Positions 42,769 to 52,187 of a stretch of 64,000 nucleotides of DNA are shown one piece after another. The translations under genes and the position numbers were made by a program. The notes beneath the pieces are model-generated. The model was not told where the DNA came from, made no database searches, and worked only from the letters and a program-made list of their open reading frames with translations. The stretch is taken from positions 42,525 through 106,524 of the forward strand of contig JBEKDK010000001.1 in NCBI GenBank assembly GCA_050014395.1, in the 5' to 3' direction. Source of the stretch: DASPOJ01 sp050014395. Its GTDB lineage: Bacteria > Acidobacteriota > Terriglobia > Acidiferrales > UBA7541. Positions within the stretch are counted from its first letter, which is position 1. Each line of letters begins with the position of its first letter.

Positions 42769-45207
42769 ATGATGCGGCGAATCGAGAGCGTCGTGGTGCT
42801 GGGAGCGGGCACGATGGGCTCGCGCATCGCGACGCACATGGCCAACGCCGGCGTGGCGTGCTCGCTGCTGGATATCGCGCCGAAATCGCTCACACCTGAA
42901 GAACAAACCAAGGGTTTAACGCTTGACGACGCTGCGGTGCGTAACCGCATTGTCCGCGGCGGACTGGAATCGGCGGTGCGCGCGCGGCCCGCGGCGTTTT
43001 TCACTCCGGGGATGGAGAGCCGCATTCGCACCGGAAACTTCGATGACAATCTCGATTGGTGCGCCGCGGCCGATTGGATCATCGAGGCGGTTGCGGAAAA
43101 CCTGGAGATCAAGCGCGCGCTGCTCGCACGCGTTGCGGCGCAATGCAAGCCGGACGCGATCGTCACGACGAACACATCGGGGCTACCGATCGCGCGCATC
43201 GCTGAAGGATTGCCGGAAGCGTTTCGCCACAACTGGGCCGGCACGCATTTCTTCAATCCGCCGCGCTATCTGAAACTTGTCGAGCTGATTCCTGGGCCCG
43301 AAACCACCAGCGACGTGCTGGAAACGCTGGCCGATTTCTGCGACCGGCGGCTGGGCAAAGGCGTGGTGGTCGCCAAGGACACGCCGAATTTTATTGCCAA
43401 CCGCATCGGCACATTTTCGATGCTCAATGTTCTGCGCGTAATGAACGGACTCGGAATGACCATCGAGCAAGTGGACGCGTGCACGGGACCGGCGATCGGC
43501 TGGCCGAAATCGGCGACGTTTCGGCTGGCGGACATCGTCGGCCTCGACGTTTTCGTCAACGTGATTCGCAATATTTATGAAAATGCGCCGGAGGATGAAG
43601 CGCGCGAGATCTATCGCGTGCCGGCGCTGATCGAAGAATTGGCGCGGCGCGGATGGATCGGGGAAAAAGCGGGGCGCGGATTTTATCAGCGCGTGCGGCG
43701 CGGCAGCTGCGAAAGCGAGATCCTGACGCTCGATCCCGCGACGATGGAATATCGGCCGCGGCAGAAGGCGCGATTCGCATCGATCGAAATGGGGCGCATG
43801 ATCGAGGACACGCGTGAGCGGCTGCGCGCGCTCGTGGGGCCGGTGATGGCGGGGCAAGAGGGCGATATCGCACAGAGATTTTTGTGGGGAACACTTTCGC
43901 GGATGTGTCTTTATGCCGCGCGGCGCATTCCGGAAATCGCCGATAGCGTGGTGGATGCGGATCGCGCGATGCGTTGGGGCTTCGGCTGGGAAATGGGGCC
44001 GTTCGAAATTTGGGATGCGCTGGGCGTGGACGCCGTGGCGCGGCGGCTGGAAAAAGAAAACGAAGCGCTGCCGCCGGTGGTGACGGAGCTGCTCGCTTCG
44101 GGGCGCAAGGCGTTTTATGAAACTGAGCAAGGGGAAACACGATACTTCGATCTTGCCGGCAAGAATCTGCGGACGGCGACGGAGCCGGAAGGCATCCTGA
44201 TACTGAAATCGCTGAAGGAGCGCTCGCGCGAGATCGAGCGCAATTCCAGCGCAAGCCTGATCGATTTGGGCGATGGAGTGCTGTGCTGCGAATTCCACTC
44301 CAAGATGAATACGCTGGGCAGCGAAACATTCGTGATGATGCACGTCGGCCTGGCGCGCCTGCGCACGGATTTCGAAGCAATGGTGATCGCCAATCAAGCG
44401 AAGAATTTTTCGGTTGGCGCGAATTTGATGCTTCTGCTGCTGGGCGCGCAAGAGCAGGAGTGGGACGACATCGACGCGGTGCTGCGGCAATTTCAGAACG
44501 TGAATTTGGCGATCAAGCATTCGCCGCGGCCCGTTGTCGTCGCGCCGCAGGGGATGGCGCTGGGGGGCGGCATAGAGATCGCACTGCACGCGGCGCGCAT
44601 CCACGCGGCTGCCGAAGCCTACATTGGATTGGTGGAAAGCGGCGTGGGGCTGATTCCGGCGGGCGGCGGCAGCAAAGAAATGTTGATACGCGCGAACGAA
44701 CATGCGGCAGGCGGAGAAGACCTCGATCTATTTCACGCGCTGAAACCGATCTTTGAAAATATCGCGATGGCCAAAGTTTCAACCAGCGGCGAGGAGGCGC
44801 GGACGCTCGGGTACCTGCGGCCGTCCGACGTTGTGGCCATGAATGGCGATCGGCTGGTTGCGGACGCGAAGGAGACGGCGCTTTCGCTGGTGCGCGCGGG
44901 TTACCGGCCGGCCCATCCTGCGCCGACTGCGCCTTCGATTCGCGTGCCGGGCGAAGAATTTTTGGCGGGAGCGAAATTGGCGATCCACATTTTGCTGCGT
45001 GGCGAGTACATCAGCGAATACGACGCCGTGGTGGCGCGCAAGTTGGCGAATGTGCTGGCAGGCGGCGCGCTATCGGCGCCGCAGCTTGTGAGCGAACAAT
45101 ATATTCTCGATCTCGAGCGCGAGGCGTTCATTTCGCTTTCGGGCGAGCGTAAAACGCAGGAGCGCATCGCGCACACGCTGAAGACTGGGAAGCCGCTGCG
45201 CAATTAA
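42769..45207 (+). CDS. fadN: 3-hydroxyacyl-CoA dehydrogenase/enoyl-CoA hydratase (FadN type)
   Basis: This 812-residue bifunctional beta-oxidation enzyme has the dehydrogenase first: VVVLGAGTMGSRIATHMANAG (NAD-binding), NTSGLPIARIAEGL, FFNPPRYLKLVELIPG and NFIANRIG. A second dehydrogenase C-domain half is followed by a crotonase-like domain (about 500-700) with NFSVGANLMLLLLGAQEQ and PQGMALGGGIEIALHAARI. The order dehydrogenase-hydratase matches FadN of Bacillus rather than E. coli FadB. The thiolase and acyl-CoA dehydrogenase genes follow, as in fadNAE operons. Confidence 0.93.
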   Translation: MMRRIESVVVLGAGTMGSRIATHMANAGVACSLLDIAPKSLTPEEQTKGLTLDDAAVRNRIVRGGLESAVRARPAAFFTPGMESRIRTGNFDDNLDWCAAADWIIEAVAENLEIKRALLARVAAQCKPDAIVTTNTSGLPIARIAEGLPEAFRHNWAGTHFFNPPRYLKLVELIPGPETTSDVLETLADFCDRRLGKGVVVAKDTPNFIANRIGTFSMLNVLRVMNGLGMTIEQVDACTGPAIGWPKSATFRLADIVGLDVFVNVIRNIYENAPEDEAREIYRVPALIEELARRGWIGEKAGRGFYQRVRRGSCESEILTLDPATMEYRPRQKARFASIEMGRMIEDTRERLRALVGPVMAGQEGDIAQRFLWGTLSRMCLYAARRIPEIADSVVDADRAMRWGFGWEMGPFEIWDALGVDAVARRLEKENEALPPVVTELLASGRKAFYETEQGETRYFDLAGKNLRTATEPEGILILKSLKERSREIERNSSASLIDLGDGVLCCEFHSKMNTLGSETFVMMHVGLARLRTDFEAMVIANQAKNFSVGANLMLLLLGAQEQEWDDIDAVLRQFQNVNLAIKHSPRPVVVAPQGMALGGGIEIALHAARIHAAAEAYIGLVESGVGLIPAGGGSKEMLIRANEHAAGGEDLDLFHALKPIFENIAMAKVSTSGEEARTLGYLRPSDVVAMNGDRLVADAKETALSLVRAGYRPAHPAPTAPSIRVPGEEFLAGAKLAIHILLRGEYISEYDAVVARKLANVLAGGALSAPQLVSEQYILDLEREAFISLSGERKTQERIAHTLKTGKPLRN

Positions 45208-45300
45208 TCGCGGCTGCCCTGCGGCGGCGGGCTGCAGATTGCTTTTTGATCGACCGGGGCATCGAATGGATTTGGCGGTGAAACTCAACGGGAGGTGGCG

Positions 45301-46509
45301 ATGCGCGATGCGGTGATCGTCAGCGCGGTGCGAACGGCGGTAGGCAAAGCCGGGCGCGGCGCTCTGCGCGCAACGCGGCCGGACGATTTGGCCGCGATCG
45401 CGATTCGCGGCGCGCTCGATCGCGTTCCTGGACTTGACCCCAAAGGAATTGACGACGTGATTCTGGGCTGCGCGATGCCGGAAGGCGAGCAAGGGATGAA
45501 CGTGGCGCGAATCGCGGCGCTGCGCGCAGGGCTGCCGGTGGAATGTTCGGCGATGACTGTGAATCGGTTCTGCGCCTCGGGGCTGCAATCGATCGCGATG
45601 GCCGCGGAGCGCATCGCGCTGGGCAGCAGCGAAGCAATCGTCGCCGGCGGCACGGAATCGATGAGCATGGTGCCGATGGGCGGCAACAAAATCGCGCCGA
45701 ATCCTTGGTTGATGGACCACTATCCCGATTCGTATCTAGCGATGGGACTGACGGCGGAAAATCTGGCGCGGAAATATTCGATCACGCGCGAGCGGGCGGA
45801 TGAATTTTCGGTTGGCAGCCACAAGAAAGCGCTGGCGGCGGCCGCTGCTGGGAATTTTCGCAATGAGATTGTGCCGGTGGAAGTGCGGGTGACGACGGCA
45901 GTCAATGGCACGTCGGGAAACGGACGCGCGAGCGCGATGAAGGCGCAGACTACTACTTCGCTGTTCGACACCGACGAAGGGCCGCGCGCGGACACTTCGC
46001 TGGAAGCGCTGGCGAAGCTGAAGGCCGCATTCCACGCGCGCGGCACTGTGACCGCGGGTAACAGTTCGCAGATGAGTGACGGCGCCTCGGCGGCGGTGGT
46101 GATGAGCGCGGAGCGAGCGCGCGCGTTGGGCGCAAAGCCACTGGCGCGCTTTGTGGCTTTCGCTACCGCCGGCTGCCCTCCGGAGGAAATGGGCGTGGGG
46201 CCGGTGTTTGCGATCCCCAAAGCGTTGCGGCTCGCGGGATTGAAGCTCGACGAAATCGAAGTGATCGAGCTGAACGAAGCGTTTGGCGTGCAGGCTCTGG
46301 CTGTGATGCAACTCGCCGGCCTGGATCCGGCGCGTATCAATCCGAATGGCGGCGCGATCGCGCTGGGGCATCCGCTCGGCTGCACGGGTGCGAAGCTAAC
46401 GGCCACACTGCTGGGGGAACTTGGGCGTCGGCGCGCGCGATATGGAATGGTGACGATGTGCATCGGTGGGGGAATGGGCGCGGCGGGGATTTTCGAGCGG
46501 CTGAGCTAG
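45301..46509 (+). CDS. fadA: Acetyl-CoA C-acyltransferase (thiolase)
   Basis: This 402-residue thiolase cleaves 3-oxoacyl-CoA in beta-oxidation. Catalytic Cys91 is in VNRFCASGLQSIAM, His in GGAIALGHPLGCTG, and the second Cys in TMCIGGGMGAAG. ATG 45301 follows a GGGAGG (45290-45295). It lies 93 bp after fadN and 49 bp before the acyl-CoA dehydrogenase, same strand. Confidence 0.95.
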   Translation: MRDAVIVSAVRTAVGKAGRGALRATRPDDLAAIAIRGALDRVPGLDPKGIDDVILGCAMPEGEQGMNVARIAALRAGLPVECSAMTVNRFCASGLQSIAMAAERIALGSSEAIVAGGTESMSMVPMGGNKIAPNPWLMDHYPDSYLAMGLTAENLARKYSITRERADEFSVGSHKKALAAAAAGNFRNEIVPVEVRVTTAVNGTSGNGRASAMKAQTTTSLFDTDEGPRADTSLEALAKLKAAFHARGTVTAGNSSQMSDGASAAVVMSAERARALGAKPLARFVAFATAGCPPEEMGVGPVFAIPKALRLAGLKLDEIEVIELNEAFGVQALAVMQLAGLDPARINPNGGAIALGHPLGCTGAKLTATLLGELGRRRARYGMVTMCIGGGMGAAGIFERLS

Positions 46510-46558
46510 ACCGCGGCAAGAGAATCGGCGCGGCGAGAAACAGAAAGAAGGATTAGCG

Positions 46559-48358
46559 ATGGCTACTTCGACTGCCAAGCGAACTGCGACGCGCGGCGGC
46601 GGATTCCTGGTCGAGCGCTGCACGCCTGAGGATTTGTTCACGCCGGCGGATTTGTCGGACGACCACAAGCTGATCGGGCAAACCGCCGAAGAATTCGTCA
46701 CCAAGGAAGTGTTGCCACACGTCGCCGAACTGGAAGAGCACAAAGAAGGGCTGATGGCGGGCCTCTTGAAGAAATCGGCGGAGCTTGGGCTGCTGGCCGG
46801 AAGCGTGCCAGAAGCTTACGGCGGACTAGGCCTAGATAAAATTTCGACGACGATCATGTCCGAGAAGTTGGCGGTATATGCGTCGTTTGCGGTGAGCCAC
46901 GGCGGCCATGCGGGCATTGGCACGCTGCCGATCGTCTATTTCGGCACCGAGGAGCAGAAGCGGAAATATTTGCCGAAGCTCGCGAGCGGCGAATGGCTGA
47001 GCTGCTATTGCCTCTCCGAACCGCAAGCCGGGTCGGACGCGCAGAATTCCAAGACTCGGGCGGTGCTGAGCGCCGACGGGCACAGCTGGGTTTTGAACGG
47101 GCAGAAGATGTGGATCACGAACGGCGGGTTCGCCGACGTATTCATCGTGTTCGCCAAGGTGGACGGCGAAAAGTTTTCATGCTTTCTCGTCGAGCGCGGG
47201 ACTCCGGGTTTTTCGACTGGGGCGGAAGAGAAAAAGATGGGGATCAAGGGAAGCTCGACGGTGCCGATATTCTTTGAAAACTGCGCGATCCCGAAAGAAA
47301 ACCTGCTGCACGAAATCGGGCGCGGACACATCGTGGCTTTCAATGTGCTGAACGCGGGGCGATTCAGTCTGGGCGCGTATTGTCTGGGCGGTGCGAAACA
47401 CATCATTGAGATCGCCGCGAACTACGCGAAGGAACGCGTGGCGTTCGGCAAATCGATCGCGGAGTTCGGCTTGATACGCGCGAAGCTGGCGGAAATGGCG
47501 GTGCGCGTGTTCGCGGCGGAGTCCATGATTTATCGCACGGCGGGGATGATGGATTTTGCGATCACTTCCGCGGAGCCCGCCACCGATAAGACCGCGACGG
47601 CAATGAAAGTGCTCGAGGAATACGCCATCGAAAGCTCGATCAACAAAGTTTACGGCAGCGAGGTGTTGAGTTTTGTGGTAGACGAGGCGGTGCAGATTTT
47701 CGGCGGCTACGGTTTCCACGAAGAGTATCCGGTGGCGCGCGCGTATCGCGATTCGCGAATCAATCGCATCTTCGAGGGCACCAACGAAATCAATCGTTTG
47801 CTGGTAATCCAAATGCTGATGAAGCGCGCGCTTTCGGGCGCGTTGCCGCTGCTGGCTGTCGGCGCGAAATTGCAGGAAGAAATTCTGGCCGGCCCTTCGT
47901 TTGAGGATGCGCCGGCGGCGCCGTGGGCCGCGGAAGACCGGCTGGTGGAAGGCATGAAGAAGACGTTTCTGCTGGCCGCCGGCGCGGCGATGCAGAAGCA
48001 CCGCGAGCAATTGGCCGACCAGCAGGAAATTGTCGGCGCGTTGGCGAATATCGTGATGGATTGCTTCGCGGCGGAATCGTGCGTGCGTCGCGCGCAAAAG
48101 GCGGAGGCCGCGCGCGGGCGCGACTCCGCCGCGACGATGGCCGACGCGGCGCGCGTCTGCTTGCACGATGCGGCGGAGAGCGTGGACAGCGCCGCGCGCA
48201 CCGTGCTGAGCGCGGTCACCGAAGGCGACACGCTGCGCACACAACTCGCCGTATTGCGACGCTTCCTGAAGCGCGAACCGATGGATTCGATTGCGTTGCG
48301 ACGCCGCATCGCCGACGCGGTGAAAGCGGCCGACCGATATCCATTCGAAGGGCGCTGA
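46559..48358 (+). CDS. fadE: Acyl-CoA dehydrogenase
   Basis: This 599-residue flavoenzyme catalyses the first step of beta-oxidation. It is longer than medium-chain enzymes (about 380 residues), with an extra C-terminal helical region (about 420-599) as in very-long-chain and FadE-type enzymes. Motifs are YCLSEPQAGSDAQN, LNGQKMWITNGGFAD, VFGKSIAEFGLI and FGGYGFHEEYPVARAYRD, followed by the catalytic glutamate in RIFEGTNEINR. An AAGAAGGA ribosome site precedes it. Confidence 0.95.
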   Translation: MATSTAKRTATRGGGFLVERCTPEDLFTPADLSDDHKLIGQTAEEFVTKEVLPHVAELEEHKEGLMAGLLKKSAELGLLAGSVPEAYGGLGLDKISTTIMSEKLAVYASFAVSHGGHAGIGTLPIVYFGTEEQKRKYLPKLASGEWLSCYCLSEPQAGSDAQNSKTRAVLSADGHSWVLNGQKMWITNGGFADVFIVFAKVDGEKFSCFLVERGTPGFSTGAEEKKMGIKGSSTVPIFFENCAIPKENLLHEIGRGHIVAFNVLNAGRFSLGAYCLGGAKHIIEIAANYAKERVAFGKSIAEFGLIRAKLAEMAVRVFAAESMIYRTAGMMDFAITSAEPATDKTATAMKVLEEYAIESSINKVYGSEVLSFVVDEAVQIFGGYGFHEEYPVARAYRDSRINRIFEGTNEINRLLVIQMLMKRALSGALPLLAVGAKLQEEILAGPSFEDAPAAPWAAEDRLVEGMKKTFLLAAGAAMQKHREQLADQQEIVGALANIVMDCFAAESCVRRAQKAEAARGRDSAATMADAARVCLHDAAESVDSAARTVLSAVTEGDTLRTQLAVLRRFLKREPMDSIALRRRIADAVKAADRYPFEGR

Positions 48359-48411
48359 ATCCGCGCGGCGGGACAGCGTTTCCATCTCTCTCCTAAATCA
48401 GATATTCCGGC

Positions 48412-48431
48412 TCCCGAAATCGGGATTATTT
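48412..48431 (+). terminator. Candidate intrinsic terminator after fadE
   Basis: TCCCGA (48412-48417) and TCGGGA (48420-48425) form a small GC-rich stem (practically 4 pairs with a 4-nt AAAT-type loop), followed by TTATTT (48426-48431). It is 54 bp after the fadE stop and would end the fad operon. The stem is short, so the call is tentative. Confidence 0.45.
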
Positions 48432-48567
48432 GCGTGGCCCATTGGTTCTGCTCCGCTTGAAGCCCGCGTACTATCGCCGCCACAACAACTTAGCGGTCCA
48501 ATAGAGTTGAGCCATTCGGATAATCGCTTACATCTAATGCCGTGAGAGAGAAAGGACGCCCATATAA

Positions 48568-49038
48568 ATGAGTGCCCTAGTTAGCGCACCGGTTTGCGAC
48601 GAGCAGGATTTCGAAGAGATCGAATCCGAGCTTGGCAGCGGGAACGATTCTCGGCCCGAACTACACGTGGAACGAATCCGTCAAGATCAGCTCGCGCAAT
48701 TTAGGGAAGAAGCGGATGCGCAGGTCCTGCAAAGCGACGCGCAACGTGAAGACAAAGCGCGGCGCTGGATGTGGGGATTTCTGATTTCGCTGGCGGCGCT
48801 GCAGATTTATTTCGTGCAGGCGATGCTGGCGGCGCTGTTTCTATTTGCGCTGGCGTTTGTATTTATCGCGGCAATCGCGGTTGCATTTTACGCGGCCAAT
48901 CGCGCCAGCCAAGCGGGCCTAAGTTGGTTCGAGCCGTATGCGCGCTTCACAGCGCGTGTGGCGCGGCGCGGGTATGCGATCATCGAAGACCTCAGTAGAA
49001 AGACATTCCGCCGTCTACATTCAGAGACTGCCCAGTAA
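48568..49038 (+). CDS. Small two-helix membrane protein, unknown function
   Basis: This 156-residue protein has an acidic N-terminal region (DEQDFEEIESELGSG), a helical stretch (LAQFREEADAQVLQSDAQRED), two adjacent membrane helices (about 70-88 and 90-111) and a basic C-terminal tail (TARVARRGYAIIEDLSRKTFRRL). No family is recognised. Its 3' end overlaps the 3' end of the opposite-strand SDR gene by 47 bp (48992-49038). The start ATG 48568 is preceded by a GAGAGAAAGGACG ribosome site at a longish distance. Confidence 0.65.
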   Translation: MSALVSAPVCDEQDFEEIESELGSGNDSRPELHVERIRQDQLAQFREEADAQVLQSDAQREDKARRWMWGFLISLAALQIYFVQAMLAALFLFALAFVFIAAIAVAFYAANRASQAGLSWFEPYARFTARVARRGYAIIEDLSRKTFRRLHSETAQ

Positions 49039-49774
49039 TCGCGCTGGCTTGATCTGAAACAAGAAAGAGCGCAGCCGCGGCAATTTCGTCGGCGGTCTGG
49101 CCGCGGCCCTGCAAGACGCTCTCGAGAAATCCCTTCAATTCATCTTCCGGCGAAACGCCCAAGCGCTCGCCCAATTTCACTCCCAATTCTTTGGACATCT
49201 GCGTTTCCGTCACAGGACCGGGGCAAATCGCGTTGACGCGCACTCCTTTGCGCGCCGCTTCGGCGGCGACAACGCGCGTCAATCCCAACATTCCGGCTTT
49301 GGCCGCGGCGTAGGGCGAGCCCCACGAGAATGCAGCCTTCGCCGAGAGGCTGGAGATATTCACGATCGCGCCGGAGCCGCGCGCGTACATTCCGGGCAAC
49401 ACCAGGCGCGTCAACAAAAACGCGCCGCGCAAATGCACGGCGATCACGCGATCCCATTCCGCGGACGTGATTTCCTCGATCGGTTTCACGGGACCGTAAT
49501 GGCCGGCGTTATTTACGAGGATCGAGACCGGGCCGAGCTTGCTTTCCGCCGTTTCCACGATCCGGGCGCAATCGGCTTCGCTCGAAACATCGCCCGCCAC
49601 CCACGCGGCGCGACCGCCGTCCGCGACGATTTCTTCCGCCACTTGTTGCACTTGCGCGGCGGTGCGCGCGGCAACGAAAACCGCCGCACCCTCTGACGCG
49701 AATCGCCGCGCGATGGCGCGGCCGATGCCACGTCCGCCGCCGGTAACAATTGCCGCCTTTCCCTTAAGCTGCAC
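48992..49774 (-). CDS. Short-chain dehydrogenase/reductase (FabG-like)
   Basis: This 260-residue SDR has VTGGGRGIGRAIARR (cofactor motif), LVNNAGHYG, the catalytic Ser in VNISSLSAKA, YAAAKAGM (Tyr/Lys) and RVNAICPGPVTETQM. It is similar to 3-oxoacyl-ACP reductases and many catabolic SDRs; the substrate is unknown. It is convergent with the small membrane protein gene and overlaps it by 47 bp. Confidence 0.92.
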   Translation of the reverse strand: MQLKGKAAIVTGGGRGIGRAIARRFASEGAAVFVAARTAAQVQQVAEEIVADGGRAAWVAGDVSSEADCARIVETAESKLGPVSILVNNAGHYGPVKPIEEITSAEWDRVIAVHLRGAFLLTRLVLPGMYARGSGAIVNISSLSAKAAFSWGSPYAAAKAGMLGLTRVVAAEAARKGVRVNAICPGPVTETQMSKELGVKLGERLGVSPEDELKGFLESVLQGRGQTADEIAAAALFLVSDQASAITGQSLNVDGGMSFY

Positions 49775-49950
49775 GGTTTACCCCCGTCCCCAGAATATCA
49801 TCGCCCCGTAGGGCTCCCAAGCCGCACGAAATGCCCAACGACCTCCAACTGGCGCGCGACATTGGGTGCGGCGGCCGGCGCGTCGGAGTAAAAGACGCGT
49901 GGCGGGACCCTGGGATTTTAGGGTATCATTGCGATTTTGATGGAGAACCG

Positions 49951-50931
49951 ATGACCCAGGCGTCGCTCGAACCGGCGAACAGGAAGATACTGCTGCGTGT
50001 GCGCCCCCGCGGATTCTGCGCGGGTGTGGTCCGCGCCGTGGACATCGTCGAATTGGCGCTGGAGGCCTACGGGCCGCCGGTCTATGTGCACCACGAAATC
50101 GTCCACAATCGCTACGTGGTGGAGCAATTGCGGCACGGCGGAGCGATTTTCGTGGAGGCTGTGGAGGACGTGCCGGAAGGCGCGGTGCTGGTGTTCAGCG
50201 CGCACGGCGTGCCGCCGGCGGTTCGCGCGGAAGCGCAGGCGCGCAGGCTGCGCGTGATTGACGCTACGTGTCCGCTGGTCACGAAGGTGCATCTTGAGGC
50301 GCTGAAATTTGCACGCGATGGGCGCACAATCATCCTGATCGGCCACAAGGACCACCAGGAAATCGTCGGCACGTCGGGCGAGGCGCCGGATCAGACGTTG
50401 GTTGTGGATAGCGTCGAAGCCGTCGATCGGCTCCAGGTGGAAGACGCCTCGCGCCTGGCTTACTTAACCCAAACAACATTGAGCTTGTACGACACACAGG
50501 AAATCGTCGCGCGCTTGAGGCAGCGTTTTCCGGGCATTCTGGGGCCAGCGTCGGACGACATCTGCTACGCCACGCAGAACCGGCAAGAAGCGGTGGAGCA
50601 CATGGCGAAAGAGATGGAATTGATTCTGGTGGTGGGCTCACCCAACAGCTCAAATTCGAACCGCTTGGTCGAAGTGGCCGAGCGCGCTGGCGTTCCGGCG
50701 CGGCTGATTGACGACGCGACGGGTATTCGGCCAGAGTGGCTTGAGGGCGTGCACCGCGTGGGCCTGACGGCCGGCGCGTCGGCGCCCGAAGTGCTTGTCG
50801 AAGAAGTGAGCCGGCACCTGGAGTCGCTCGGATTCACAGATCAACGGGATATTGATCTGATCCGGGAAGATGTGCGCTTCACGCTGCCGCCGGAACTTAC
50901 AGTCATCGCGCCGCTTTCAAAACGCGCGTAG
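49951..50931 (+). CDS. ispH: 4-hydroxy-3-methylbut-2-enyl diphosphate reductase
   Basis: This 326-residue iron-sulfur enzyme makes IPP and DMAPP in the last step of the methylerythritol phosphate pathway. The three cluster cysteines are visible in RPRGFCAGVVRA (Cys23), DATCPLVTKVH and SDDICYATQNRQ. HHEIVHNRYVVEQL and the catalytic-region VGSPNSSNSNRL are intact. ATG 49951 follows GGAGAA; the open frame extends upstream to 49831 without protein character. Confidence 0.96.
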   Translation: MTQASLEPANRKILLRVRPRGFCAGVVRAVDIVELALEAYGPPVYVHHEIVHNRYVVEQLRHGGAIFVEAVEDVPEGAVLVFSAHGVPPAVRAEAQARRLRVIDATCPLVTKVHLEALKFARDGRTIILIGHKDHQEIVGTSGEAPDQTLVVDSVEAVDRLQVEDASRLAYLTQTTLSLYDTQEIVARLRQRFPGILGPASDDICYATQNRQEAVEHMAKEMELILVVGSPNSSNSNRLVEVAERAGVPARLIDDATGIRPEWLEGVHRVGLTAGASAPEVLVEEVSRHLESLGFTDQRDIDLIREDVRFTLPPELTVIAPLSKRA

Positions 50932-51000
50932 CGGCCGGGCGCGCACGGGGCGGGGATTCCCCAAGCGCCGCGGTTTTCCCCCAAGTTAAGGAGCACGCAT

Positions 51001-52167
51001 TTGGCGGTACGAATCGTCCGTCAGCCGAAGAAGATCGTCCTGCTGGGCGCGCCTTCCAGCGCCGCGGCTCTTTCCGCCGGACATGAGCGCGCGCCGGCGG
51101 CGTTGCGCGCGGCGGGGCTGGTCGCGCGTTTGCAGAGCGCGGGTTTCGAAGTGTTGGACGCAGGCGACATCGCGACGCGCGTTTACCAAGTGGATGACGA
51201 GCATCCGCGCGCGCGCAATTTCCCCGCTGTGCTGGAAGTGCTGCACGATCTGCGGCCGCGCGTCGAAGTGGCGATCAAATCGGGCGCCTTGCCGCTGGTG
51301 ATTGGCGGAGATTGCATCGTGGTGCTGGCGATTTTGGCGGGCGCGCGACGCTATTACCGCAATGTTGGCCTGGTGTACATGGATTCCGACGCGGATTTGA
51401 ACGTTCCGGCCACATCGGCTTCGGGCTGCGTGGACGGAATGGTGATCTCGCACATCGTGGGCCGAGGCGCGGCGGAGATGGTGCGCTTCTGGGGCGAGCC
51501 ACCGCTGGTGCGCGAACCGGACATCATGCTTTTCGGCGTGAACCGTGTGGATCCGAACGAAGAACAGTTTCTGGCGCGCTCTCCGATGCCGCGGCACCTG
51601 GCCGACGAAATCTCAAGGCGCGGCGGCGCGGTTGTGGCGGAAGAAGCGGCGCAGCGCGCGCACTCCGCGCAACGTGAATTCGTTTTGCATTTCGACGTGG
51701 ATGTGATTTCGGGGCGCGAGTTCCCTGCTACGAATTATCCGGCGCTCGAAGGGATTTCGCTGGCCGACGCGCGGCAGGCGTTCACCGTGTTCGCGCGGCA
51801 ACCGCAATTGGCCGGAATCAACGTTAGTGCGTACAACCCGGATCGCGATCCGGACGGCAGCTACGGGAAAATCTTGATCGATATGATTGTGGATGCGCTG
51901 GAACAGCGAATCGTTGCGCTCACCGAGAAGCCCGCGGCGCCGGTGGTCGAGACCGCGCCAGCGGCCGTAGCGGTGCCCGCGGCGGAGGAACCATCCGCGC
52001 CCGTCGTTTCCGAAGAAAGCGCTCCGGCAGAATCGAGTGAGCCCGCTGCGGAAACAACCGTCGCGGAAGCGACTCACGCCGAAGTGACGGAGACAACTCC
52101 GGAGAATACTTCTCCGGACGCGCCGGCTGCTCCCGAGCCAACAAATTCCGATCCTACGAGCCCGTAA
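51001..52167 (+). CDS. Ureohydrolase (arginase) fold protein with altered metal ligands and acidic Ala/Pro/Glu tail
   Basis: This 388-residue protein starts at TTG 51001, seven bases after AAGGAG (50988-50993). Residues 10-300 follow the arginase/agmatinase fold: VIGGDCIVVLAI, VYMDSDADLN, SGCVDGMVISHI, HFDVDVIS and EGISLADARQAF. The metal motifs differ from canonical arginase: GGDH becomes GGDC (Cys105) and DAHAD becomes DSDAD (residues 128-132), so both histidine ligands are replaced while the DxD at 232-234 is kept. Residues about 310-388 are a disordered Ala/Pro/Glu/Thr tail. It may be a metal-altered or non-arginine-hydrolysing member. It lies 69 bp after ispH. Confidence 0.8.
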   Translation: MAVRIVRQPKKIVLLGAPSSAAALSAGHERAPAALRAAGLVARLQSAGFEVLDAGDIATRVYQVDDEHPRARNFPAVLEVLHDLRPRVEVAIKSGALPLVIGGDCIVVLAILAGARRYYRNVGLVYMDSDADLNVPATSASGCVDGMVISHIVGRGAAEMVRFWGEPPLVREPDIMLFGVNRVDPNEEQFLARSPMPRHLADEISRRGGAVVAEEAAQRAHSAQREFVLHFDVDVISGREFPATNYPALEGISLADARQAFTVFARQPQLAGINVSAYNPDRDPDGSYGKILIDMIVDALEQRIVALTEKPAAPVVETAPAAVAVPAAEEPSAPVVSEESAPAESSEPAAETTVAEATHAEVTETTPENTSPDAPAAPEPTNSDPTSP

Positions 52168-52187
52168 TTTTCTGTGCGGCTAATCTT

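Noticed and set aside
43183..44703. 506-codon minus-strand open frame
   Set aside because: It lies entirely antisense to fadN, whose domains are all intact.
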